Assembly: GCA_937916355.1 (NCBI GenBank)
Contig: CALFTM010000060.1
Location: 1 to 64,000, forward strand
DNA from: an uncultured Bacteroidales bacterium
GTDB taxonomy: Bacteria; Bacteroidota; Bacteroidia; Bacteroidales; Paludibacteraceae
DNA: 64,000 nucleotides
Direction of reading: 5' to 3'
Within the stretch, counting starts at the first letter, position 1. Each line of letters begins with the position of its first letter. The notes under the pieces were generated by a model that made no database searches, was not told the DNA's origin, and worked only from the letters and a program-made list of their open reading frames with translations. The translations under genes and the position numbers were made by a program. Of this stretch, positions 43,333 through 51,800 are shown piece after piece.

Positions 43333-44163
43333 ATGTCTGACAAAGAAGTAGTGAAAGCTCCGGTAGTTAAAAAGGTGACTACAAGTGTTTTACGGAAAAT
43401 GAAAGAACAAGGTGAGCGTATTTCCATGCTTACCTCGTATGATTTTTCGATGGCGACCATTATAGATCGCGCGGGTATGGATGTGATTTTGGTAGGAGAT
43501 TCTGCCTCTAATGTGATGGCGGGTAATCCTACGACTTTGTTGATGACACTGGATCAGATCATTTACCATGCTCAGTGTGTGGTTCGTGCTGTAAAAAGGG
43601 CACATGTGGTGGTTGATCTTCCGTTTGGATGTTATGAGGCTTCTGATGCTGATGCGGTTCGTTCTGCAGTTCGTATCATGAAAGAGAGTGGTGCGGATTC
43701 TATCAAGATAGAGGGAGGAGAGGAGATGTTGTCTCCTATCAAGAAGATTATTGATGCTGGTATTCCGGTGATGGGACATTTGGGATTGATGCCGCAGTCA
43801 ATCAATAAGTTTGGTTCGTTCGGTGTTCGAGCACAGAGTGAGGACGAGGCGAAGAAGTTGATGCGTGACGCACTGCTTTTGGAGAAGGCAGGTTGTTATG
43901 CAATCGTGTTGGAGAAGATCCCAGCAGATTTGGCGGACAAGGTGTCAAAGTCAGTTTCCATTCCGGTGATAGGTATCGGAGCAGGAAATGGAACTGATGG
44001 TCAGGTATTGGTGATGCATGATATGTTGGGTATCAACAAGGATTTCCATCCTCGTTTTGTGCGTAGATATGCCAATTTGTATGACGACATCACGAATGCG
44101 GTTCAGAATTATATCTCGGATGTGAAGTCGGGCGACTTCCCTAATGAGAATGAGCGTTATTGA
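43333..44163 (+). CDS. panB: 3-methyl-2-oxobutanoate hydroxymethyltransferase (pantothenate synthesis)
   Basis: TIM-barrel enzyme of 276 residues that makes ketopantoate from 2-oxoisovalerate and methylene-tetrahydrofolate. Visible: MLTSYDFSMATIIDRAGMDVILVGDSASNV with the magnesium-binding Asp56, VVVDLPFGCYE, SIKIEGGEE and PVMGHLGLMPQS. The final VIGIGAGNGTDGQVLVMHDMLG is intact. A short N-terminal extension (1-15) precedes the core. It is monocistronic, with no panC or panD in the window. Confidence 0.95.
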   Translation: MSDKEVVKAPVVKKVTTSVLRKMKEQGERISMLTSYDFSMATIIDRAGMDVILVGDSASNVMAGNPTTLLMTLDQIIYHAQCVVRAVKRAHVVVDLPFGCYEASDADAVRSAVRIMKESGADSIKIEGGEEMLSPIKKIIDAGIPVMGHLGLMPQSINKFGSFGVRAQSEDEAKKLMRDALLLEKAGCYAIVLEKIPADLADKVSKSVSIPVIGIGAGNGTDGQVLVMHDMLGINKDFHPRFVRRYANLYDDITNAVQNYISDVKSGDFPNENERY

Positions 44164-44253
44164 TCGCTTTGTTGTCCAATCGAGTTAAAAGAGAAGCGAC
44201 ATACATAATTTTGTAAACCTCATAAGTTTATAGAAATTGCTTGAAAATAAAAT

Positions 44254-44280
44254 CCCTCGGTGTTTCTGAACATTTGAGGG
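44254..44280 (+). terminator. Terminator after panB
   Basis: CCCTC (44254-44258) and GAGGG (44276-44280), with an inner TGTT/AACA pairing, followed by GTTTTTG. Confidence 0.75.
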
Positions 44281-44308
44281 GTTTTTGTTGAATGAAGAAA
44301 TTTATATT

Positions 44309-45751
44309 ATGAAAAAAACGGAGAAAATAAAAATTCCTTTTTTTTACCATATTTTTACGATGTTCTTTTTGTTGGGATCTACTACGGTAGTCTTGGCCGA
44401 TTCTGACGTTGAGGAGTTTAAGAACTTGAACATTCCTCTTTTTATTGTTGAGACAGAAGGCGGCGTAAAACCGAAATGTAGTTTTTTATATCCCCCGGAA
44501 GGTTGTATCGGGAAGACGATAACAAACAATGAGTATGTCAGAGGTCGCTTGGTCGTGATTATGGAGAATGATACCATGTATGATAGTGGCGACTATATAG
44601 AAGACGAGAGCGGCATGAGGATTAGAATCAGAGGAAATACAAGTGCCGATTACAGATGTCCGCCCTACAAAATGAAACTTGAGAAAAAATTCAATCTCTT
44701 TTTTTATCAAGATAGGTCGAAAACGAAAGAGTATAATTTTCTTCGGACAACCTCCGCAAGATTTTTGAATCCATTTTTAGGAAATAGGTTAGGGGAATTG
44801 CTCGGTATAGATTGGCAACCCGGCAATCAGTATGTCAATATTTTTTTGAATGGGAAATATCAGGGGCTATATCTGATGACCGATGTCGTAAAAAAAGGCA
44901 AAAATCATTGTGATGTCTCCTCCGAAGGGTATCTCATGGAGCATGACCCATATTGGTGGGCAGAGGAAGGAGCGGTCTTTCATAGCAACTATTTAGCAGA
45001 TTTTATGGGTTACACGTTCAAGTATCCCGAAACGATGGATAGCGCATCATTAGATTATATCCGAGACTACATCCATTCATTTGAGCGTGATTTGTATGCC
45101 GGCAAATCGGTGGAAAAATGGATAGATTATGAGTCTTTTGCAGCTTGGGTTTTAGGTCATGACATATTAGGTTCTCATGATGCGGCTGGTTCGAACATAT
45201 ACATAACTAAGTATGATTCCACAGAAGCTTCAAAATTGAAAATGGGTCCGTTATGGGATTTTGATGCGATACTTCAGGAAGAAGAACACTCGGCTATCCA
45301 TTACAACGGAAAATGTTTTTATTATCCTCAGTTATTTAAGTTAGAAGAATTTTGTGAAGCGTATGAACAGAAGTGGAATGAAGTCAAAGGAGTTCTTTAC
45401 GATGAGATTATGAACATGGTAGACTCCCTTGTCGTGAATTATGGTTCGTCGATAGATTTCAGCATAGAGGCGAGTGAACGACTTTATGGTTTAGAGTATC
45501 CCAGCATGGCAGAAAATCGCGCAATGATAAGCGAGTGGATGTTAAATCGTCTTGAAATGTATGAAACGAGCACAGACGAAGTTTTTTCGATGATGCACGA
45601 AGAGTATGATGTGAAGATATTCGACATGTATGGTCGTCTGATCAACATTTCTTCAACACTCCAGAATGATTGTCTTCCCAAGGGTGTGTATGTGAAGTGC
45701 TATTATAAAAATGGGGTGATGGTTTGGGCAGAGAGGTGTGTTGTTAAGTGA
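44309..45751 (+). CDS. Secreted CotH-kinase family protein with a T9SS-like C-terminal tail
   Basis: 480 residues from the ATG at 44309. The longer frame to 44285 lacks a start context. A signal peptide (about 1-30, ending VVLADS) is followed by a CotH domain with RIRGNTSADY, YNFLRTTSARFLN, GYLMEHDPYWW and the metal-site motif LWDFDAIL. The end (VKIFDMYGRLINIS ... LPKGVYVKCYYKNGVMVWAERCVVK) resembles a type IX secretion sorting domain. A paralogous CotH at 20291-22075 lacks this tail and has it, in effect, on a separate coupled gene. Monocistronic, between terminators. Confidence 0.85.
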   Translation: MKKTEKIKIPFFYHIFTMFFLLGSTTVVLADSDVEEFKNLNIPLFIVETEGGVKPKCSFLYPPEGCIGKTITNNEYVRGRLVVIMENDTMYDSGDYIEDESGMRIRIRGNTSADYRCPPYKMKLEKKFNLFFYQDRSKTKEYNFLRTTSARFLNPFLGNRLGELLGIDWQPGNQYVNIFLNGKYQGLYLMTDVVKKGKNHCDVSSEGYLMEHDPYWWAEEGAVFHSNYLADFMGYTFKYPETMDSASLDYIRDYIHSFERDLYAGKSVEKWIDYESFAAWVLGHDILGSHDAAGSNIYITKYDSTEASKLKMGPLWDFDAILQEEEHSAIHYNGKCFYYPQLFKLEEFCEAYEQKWNEVKGVLYDEIMNMVDSLVVNYGSSIDFSIEASERLYGLEYPSMAENRAMISEWMLNRLEMYETSTDEVFSMMHEEYDVKIFDMYGRLINISSTLQNDCLPKGVYVKCYYKNGVMVWAERCVVK

Positions 45752-45773
45752 GGGTACTCAATGATAAACCAAA

Positions 45774-45805
45774 AGGACTGAATCTTGCAATATGGATTCA
45801 GTCCT
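45774..45805 (+). terminator. Terminator after the second CotH gene
   Basis: AGGACTGAATC (45774-45784), a 10-base loop, GATTCAGTCCT (45795-45805), then TTTTTTATTT after two bases. Confidence 0.9.
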
Positions 45806-45840
45806 GATTTTTTATTTGCTTAATTAGGAGGACAAACAAA

Positions 45841-45872
45841 AAAGGGCGAGCGTTGCTTAAACGTTCGCCTTT
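45841..45872 (-). terminator. Terminator of the minus-strand tsaD operon
   Basis: AAAGGGCGAGCGT and ACGTTCGCCTTT pair with one G-U and one bulged G around a short loop. On the minus strand the stem is followed by a T-rich run. Confidence 0.7.
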
Positions 45873-45889
45873 TGATTTATTCATTGGTG

Positions 45890-46720
45890 TCAATCATGAA
45901 AATATATTACAGTCTTCACCTTATTGCCATCTTCATTTATGCTATGAGTTTCCATCTTCATTTTTGTTATATACCTGAAGGTTACGAGTGCGTTGCGACA
46001 AGGGAAGGAGTCTCTGTCTGACATTCTTATCAGAGAGTCGCCTTTAATTTCGTATTGCCCTTGATATTTTAGGCGGTAATTGTAATCGATGGAATATGTT
46101 CCGTCAGGATTAAAGAGGATCTCCCATTTACTAAAGTCCTCGTTGGATACTTCTTGGTAATAAAGAGAATCCTGTGTTAATATGTAAGAAACTTTATTCT
46201 GAGCAACCCATCTACCGGGAATATTTTGTGCTACATTGATATTGGGAGAGGGTATGCTATTGATGTGACTTGCAATAAGAGCAAAGGAAATGTATATGAT
46301 AAGTAGGAATAAATGGTGTCTTGCGTTTATGTTGGTACCCCATTGTTTTGCACAAAGAATCGCAATGACCATACAGCCGAACATTCCTGCATATAGCATC
46401 ATCTTCGCTCCCGGCCAGTACATGGTGAGAAATAATATTCCGATCAAGAGTATGCTAATTGATATGCCGCCAAAATTCTCGAGCAAATTTTTTTTGGGGG
46501 CTGTTGAGTCTTCTTCAGTATCCACCATCTCAATCATCATTTTTTTTCTTTTCATGATTATTGGGTAGTAACTATATAAAAAAGCTAAGGTAGTTGTTAC
46601 GATTGTAAATAGTACACCTATCCCCGGAATATACTCGACGGAGTATTTGGAGCTAAACAATTTGACTGCTAAAACGATTCCAAATAGGATTGGAAAAACC
46701 ACTAATCTTTTTTTGTCCAT
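45890..46720 (-). CDS. Membrane protein with a GldL-like segment fused to an NVAQNI (lipocalin-like) domain
   Basis: 276 residues. About five hydrophobic segments (6-20, 30-53, 84-101, 107-123, 137-152) include GILFLTMYWPGAKMMLYAGM, resembling the W-P-G-A helix of the gliding protein GldL and related proteins, although its usual Lys and His are Leu and Tyr here. From residue 160 the C-terminal domain starts INVAQNIPGRWVAQ and continues as an antiparallel beta domain. It is homologous to the lipoprotein encoded immediately upstream (46765-47613). The domain looks like a lipocalin-like or ligand-binding barrel. Function unknown. Confidence 0.65.
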   Translation of the reverse strand: MDKKRLVVFPILFGIVLAVKLFSSKYSVEYIPGIGVLFTIVTTTLAFLYSYYPIIMKRKKMMIEMVDTEEDSTAPKKNLLENFGGISISILLIGILFLTMYWPGAKMMLYAGMFGCMVIAILCAKQWGTNINARHHLFLLIIYISFALIASHINSIPSPNINVAQNIPGRWVAQNKVSYILTQDSLYYQEVSNEDFSKWEILFNPDGTYSIDYNYRLKYQGQYEIKGDSLIRMSDRDSFPCRNALVTFRYITKMKMETHSINEDGNKVKTVIYFHD

Positions 46721-46764
46721 TGTGAATTAAAAACTTTTTAATATACCATTAATTTTTTTTTCAT

Positions 46765-47613
46765 TTAGTCCTCATCAATCCAAAAGAGAGCTTCTCCGAT
46801 ACTATTTTCCTCATCAATTTTACTGTTGGAGGTTGGGGTGTTGATGGAAGTGTCTTCATGATTGTAGATGAAGATGGCACGATGACCTCCTTGTTGTAGG
46901 TCGTTGACCGATTTAGCGAAGTACATTCCCAGCCCTTCGTTGTAGGTGAGAATGGGAGCTTCGGCAGTCAAGACAGTGATGTCGGCAGAGTCTCCCTTTT
47001 TAATGTTGATCTGGATGCTATTGTCCGAAACATTTTGAACTTTGAAGTTGTTCACAAAACTACGGTTGTTGGCGGAGCATACAAAAGTGATTCCTTTGTT
47101 AGCCTTGATTTTTGGGAGGGCGTGTTCTGCTCTCATTTCGCTCTCCTTTTGGAAATAAATTTCCGTCTTTACCTTTGTGCCTGCCTCATTCACATCCGGT
47201 GTTAAAAACATCATGCTTGTCAAGGAGCTAAGAGATACTATCGCATCGTGACAAGGGAAGGTGTCCACGTCAGACATTTTCAGAGTGTCTTCCTCTATTT
47301 CGTAGTGTCCCTTGTATTTCACGATGTGGTTGTCTGGTTCTTTGTACTCGATGAAATATGTCCCATCAGGTCTGAACGAGTAAGGGATGTTTAGCCATTC
47401 ACCAGAAACCTCGTTGGTCACCTCTTGGTAACGCCAGTTTGAGCCAGCCTCCATTTCAGAAAAAACTTTCTTTTTAGCAATCCATGTACCGGATATATTT
47501 TGTGCTACATTGATTTTGGGAGGTTCTTCTTCATGGCAAGCCGAGAAAAGAGTGACGACTGAAAATGTGAAAATAACAGATTTCAGTAGGTTGTTAGCAA
47601 AAATTTTTCTCAT
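46765..47613 (-). CDS. Lipoprotein with NVAQNI (lipocalin-like) domain
   Basis: 282 residues. The lipobox (LFSAC, Cys at 26) follows a signal peptide. INVAQNISGTWIAKKKVFSEMEAGS starts a domain shared with the membrane protein encoded downstream. Shared motifs are NVAQNIxGxW, YQEV, F(N/R)PDGTY, the S-D/R-D-(S/T)FPC and GxKVKTxIYF end. After it, residues about 170-282 form a second region (VCSANNRSFVNNFKVQN, ENSIGEALFWIDED). It starts 29 bases after the tsaD stop and is probably cotranscribed. The two genes look like an old tandem duplication with one partner recruited to a membrane scaffold. Confidence 0.7.
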   Translation of the reverse strand: MRKIFANNLLKSVIFTFSVVTLFSACHEEEPPKINVAQNISGTWIAKKKVFSEMEAGSNWRYQEVTNEVSGEWLNIPYSFRPDGTYFIEYKEPDNHIVKYKGHYEIEEDTLKMSDVDTFPCHDAIVSLSSLTSMMFLTPDVNEAGTKVKTEIYFQKESEMRAEHALPKIKANKGITFVCSANNRSFVNNFKVQNVSDNSIQINIKKGDSADITVLTAEAPILTYNEGLGMYFAKSVNDLQQGGHRAIFIYNHEDTSINTPTSNSKIDEENSIGEALFWIDED

Positions 47614-47642
47614 AATCGACGAATATAAAAGTTAGTTATCAA

Positions 47643-48668
47643 TTAGACTTCAACACGTGAGAATGGAGGAAGCGAAATATCGCAGAAATCTCCATCCAAA
47701 AATTTGAAATATCCAGCCATTGCCACCATGGCGGCATTGTCTGTGGAGTAGGAGAGTTTGGGGAGGAAGATTTGCCACTTGTACCTTTGGGCATGATCTT
47801 CAAAAGCTGCTCGTAGAGAAGAGTTGGCAGAAACGCCACCAGCTACAGCCACACGTTTGATACCTAAGTCCTTTGCGGCTCTTTTCAACTTGTTCATCAA
47901 TATATCGACAACAGTTTGTTGCAGGGAGGCACATAGGTCATTTTTATTCTCCTCTACAAAGTTAGGATTTTTTTTCAGTTCATCTCTAAGTAAGTAGAGA
48001 AAAGAAGTTTTTAAGCCACTAAAGCTATAATCGTAATTTGCGATTTGTGGTTTGTTGAAGAGAAACGCCTTAGGGTCTCCTTCCTTGGCGAGACGGTCGA
48101 TGATCGGTCCGCCCGGGTAGGGAAGTCCCATGACTTTTGCGCACTTGTCGAAAGCCTCTCCTGCCGCATCATCAATTGTTTGTCCGATGATCTCCATCTC
48201 TTTCGGGCTTTTGACAAGGACGATTTGTGAATTTCCACCCGAAACAAGTAGGCAGAGGAAAGGAAACTGAGGAAGTTCTTTCTTCTCCTCTTCCGTTTGA
48301 ATGAAATGGGCGAGGATATGTGCTTGTAGGTGGTTGACCTCTATCAATGGTACATTAAGAGAGAGCGAAAGTCCCTTTGCGAAGGAAGTTCCGACAAGCA
48401 GAGAACCCAATAGACCGGGTCCGCGGGTAAATGCGATTGCGGAAATATCTTTTTTGTCGATATTAGCTTGTCTGATTGCTTCATGGACAGTCGGTACGAT
48501 GTTTTGCTGGTGGGCGCGTGATGCCAATTCCGGAACCACTCCGCCGTACATTTCATGTACCTTCTGACTGGCGATGACATTAGACAATAAAAAACCATCA
48601 CGCAGGACCGCTGCGGATGTGTCATCGCATGAAGATTCTATGGCTAAAATATTAGTTGGTTTTCCCAT
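47643..48668 (-). CDS. tsaD: tRNA N6-threonylcarbamoyladenosine synthase subunit TsaD
   Basis: ASKHA-fold enzyme that transfers the threonylcarbamoyl group to A37 of tRNAs reading ANN codons, with TsaB and TsaE. From the ATG at 48668 it has 341 residues; a longer frame to 48761 adds a non-conserved tail and is rejected. Motifs: ILAIESSCDDTSAAVL, HQQNIVPTVHEA and EVNHLQAHILAHF for the metal, LLVSGGNSQIVL, FSGLKTSFLY and VAVAGGVSANSSLR. It is divergent from tamB, a conserved pairing in Bacteroidales. Confidence 0.95.
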   Translation of the reverse strand: MGKPTNILAIESSCDDTSAAVLRDGFLLSNVIASQKVHEMYGGVVPELASRAHQQNIVPTVHEAIRQANIDKKDISAIAFTRGPGLLGSLLVGTSFAKGLSLSLNVPLIEVNHLQAHILAHFIQTEEEKKELPQFPFLCLLVSGGNSQIVLVKSPKEMEIIGQTIDDAAGEAFDKCAKVMGLPYPGGPIIDRLAKEGDPKAFLFNKPQIANYDYSFSGLKTSFLYLLRDELKKNPNFVEENKNDLCASLQQTVVDILMNKLKRAAKDLGIKRVAVAGGVSANSSLRAAFEDHAQRYKWQIFLPKLSYSTDNAAMVAMAGYFKFLDGDFCDISLPPFSRVEV

Positions 48669-48693
48669 ATTGTTAATATTATCTAAACAATGG

Positions 48694-48701
48694 CAAAAAT
48701 A
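48694..48701 (-). promoter_or_regulatory. Candidate -7 element of tsaD
   Basis: TATTTTTGCC on the minus strand, about 25 bases before the ATG. No -33 at proper spacing. Confidence 0.4.
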
Positions 48702-48746
48702 CAAAAACGATACGACAAAAGAGCAGTTTCTCTGAAAACTATTTCT

Positions 48747-48754
48747 TAAATTTG
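48747..48754 (+). promoter_or_regulatory. -7 element of tamB
   Basis: TAAATTTGCG; transcription would begin near 48760, about 50 bases before the TTG at 48812 and about 28 before the ATA at 48788. Confidence 0.5.
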
Positions 48755-48811
48755 CGAACATTTTAATAGGTTAAATAAAATAGGCTTATAAAAAGGTTTA
48801 CTTACATATTA

Positions 48812-51800
48812 TTGAGTATTGCGGGGGGCATTTTTTTCCTTCTTCTTTTGGGGTATTCTGTTTTGCAAAACAAACAGTTGCAGCGTTCTGTGGTCGATCA
48901 GATTACCCATAGCTTGTCGTCTCAGGTAGGAAGTGAGGTTGATATTGAAGAGATAGAGTGGAATTTTCCCAATAGTTTCGTACTGAAAAATGTCTACATA
49001 GAGGATTTGCAGAAAGACACTTTGCTTTATGTCAATCGTACGAAGGTGACGATAAATCTTTTGCAACTGCTCTATTCTAAAATCTCCTTTCGAACCATTC
49101 AGTTTACTGGTTTGGATGCGAAATTGTCTGTTGATTCTACTGATACACCCAACTTCCAGTTTTTCATAGAGGCTTTCAAACCTGAAAAAAATGACACGTT
49201 GCGGTTTCAGTGGACCATGGACATCGAGTCCGCCGCATTTGAGGATTGCGCCATAAGTTTTAAAAACCCATATAAAGAAAAGCTTATCGGTCGTTACAAC
49301 CCTTTTGATACCTATTTGTACGACATCAATGGCTTCATCTATGTGCGCTCCTTTCTAAAGAAGGAGACCTCCATTTTAGTGGAGGATATTTCGTTTAAGG
49401 AGAAGTCTGGTTTGGTGGTAGAAAATATCTCCACATCAATTTCTGCGAACGAAGAAGATTTATCGGTTCAGAATTTGATGATGAAGACTCCCAACAGTAA
49501 TTTGAATGTAAATAGAGCTGTGGTTTACCACGACCAATATCAGGCGTTTAAGCAACCTATGGAAAAACTGAGAGGAGGAGTTGAGATATCCAACACGACT
49601 CTTCAACCATCTGATTTTTCGGTCTTTTGGCCCAATCTGGACTTGTTGCAAGACCCATTGGAGATTTCTGGTAAATTTTATGGACTACTTTCTGAATTTC
49701 AGGTAGAAGACCTGTTGTTGAAATATAAGGACGTTTCTTGTGTGTCGGGTTCCGTCTTCGTGAAAGATTTATTGCCAGAACCGAAAAATGTCTCAATTTC
49801 AGGATATGTAGACCGGATCTCTTCTAATGCGGAAGAGTTGGGAGAGATTTTGTTGGCGGTTATGGATAGAGAGGTTTTACTGTCTGAAAAGTTAGATTCT
49901 TTAGGTGTTTTTGCATATCAGGGAAGTTTGGATGGTACATTGTCGAAGATGGTCTCCAATGGAAATATGACCTCTAATTTGGGTGTGCTGGATCTCTCCG
50001 TTGTGTTGAGTTCTTCCGACCGACAATTGAAGTCGTATAAGGTCGATGGTAAAATCGGGTCGAAGAATTGCCACTTAGACCGTTTGTTGGGTGCAAAATC
50101 AGAATTGGGAAATTTCTCGTTCGATCTTAACATCATGTTGGAAAAATTTGCCGATCGGGATTTCTCCCTTACTGCAAAAGGTGTTGTCGATTCTTTATAT
50201 TATAAAAACTACTGTTATCAAAACATGATGATGAATGGAGTTTTTGATAAAGAGGGATTTGACGGCAGTGTGATAGTGAGCGACAAAAATGTGGAGATGA
50301 GTTTTGAAGGGAAGGTGGATTTGCAGAAAGAAGAACCATTGTTCCACTTTAGTTCTAATGTCTCTAATGTAGACCTTGTTGCAACTAATTTGTTGAAAAC
50401 AGCGGAGAAGGCTCAGCTCACTTTTAATGTAGAGACCAATTTTACAGGTAAAAATATTGATGATTTGGAAGGCTCTTTTTCGGTTGACAATCTAATCTAC
50501 ACAAAAGACGATAAAGAGTTTAGCCTGAATAATTTGAGTTTTTCCGCTACTACCAAATCTAAGGAGAAGAAGGAGTTGTCCATCTATTCAGATTATTTAA
50601 ATGGAAAACTTTTAGGTCGTTACTCTTTTGCGACCTTGCCGATGCAATTACATAACATCGCCCATCACTATTTCCCTGCATTGGTGAAGGAGGAGAAAGT
50701 GGAAGATGAGACATCAGAAAAAAAGAGAAAAGAGAGGGCGATGGTCAATGATTTTACATTTGATTTTTCAGTTGACAACTTAGAGCCTATCAATGAGGTT
50801 TTCAATCTTCCCTTTGTAGTGGAGGAGGAGGCGAAAATAAAAGGTTTCTTTCATGAAAACAGCCAGCAGTTCAGGGTGCGTGTTGAGGCTCCTGTTTTAA
50901 GAAAAGGTTCTTCTTCATGTACGGATTTGTTGATGCTTTTGGAGAATCCGCAGGATCGTTTGAAGGTGCTTTGCCGAACAACTGTGTTGTCAAATAATCA
51001 GAGGCGTAAACCATACTATATTTCGTTGAACACCCAATCTGTGAAGGATGATCTCGATTTAAGGTTCTCTTTTAGCAATTCAGGCGAGAACACTTATAGT
51101 GGTAATTTGGATTTGAAGGCATTGTTTAAAGATTTTCAAAAGGGAGAAGGGGTGACCGCTGATATTGAAATCAAGCCTACCAACTTTTATTTGAACGATA
51201 CCATCTGGAACCTTCGAGGAAGCAAGGTAATGATTGATAAGAAGGTAATCGAAATTGATAGCCTTTTATTGGGACATAATTCCCAATTTCTATGTATCAA
51301 TGGAAGAAACTCTTATGAAGCGAATGAGCGTATAAATGTTCATTTTAGTGATCTGCAGTTGGGCTTTTTTAGTGATCTGTTAGCCAATAAAAATATATCT
51401 TTTAACGGAGTTACTGGAGGAGATTTATATGTTTACCAACTTTTCAAACAACCATTTTTTGAGGGAGAGTTGTATGTCTACGATGGGGAGTTGAACGAGT
51501 GTGTTTTAGGCGATTTGTCCGTCAAGGCGGAATGGTTGAAGAAAGAGAAGTGTTTGGATTTTGATGTGGATCTTTTGTCTCCTTATAAAGACAGAACTCA
51601 ACTTTCTAAGTCGGTTATCCATGGAGGAGTGTTTTTCGGTAATGACTCCCTGCATATTGCTGGCGATTTGAAGGATGTCAACATGGCATTCTTGCGCAAA
51701 TATCTTCAGAATGTCTTACAGAATAATACAGGAACTGTAAGTGGGAAGGTGGCTGCCTACGGGAAGTTTGGAGATATAGGTTTGGAGGGTACTGCGTATG

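Noticed and set aside
48669..48761. Extended start of tsaD
   Set aside because: TsaD proteins begin just before ILAIESSCDDT. The extra 31 residues are not conserved and overlap the promoter.
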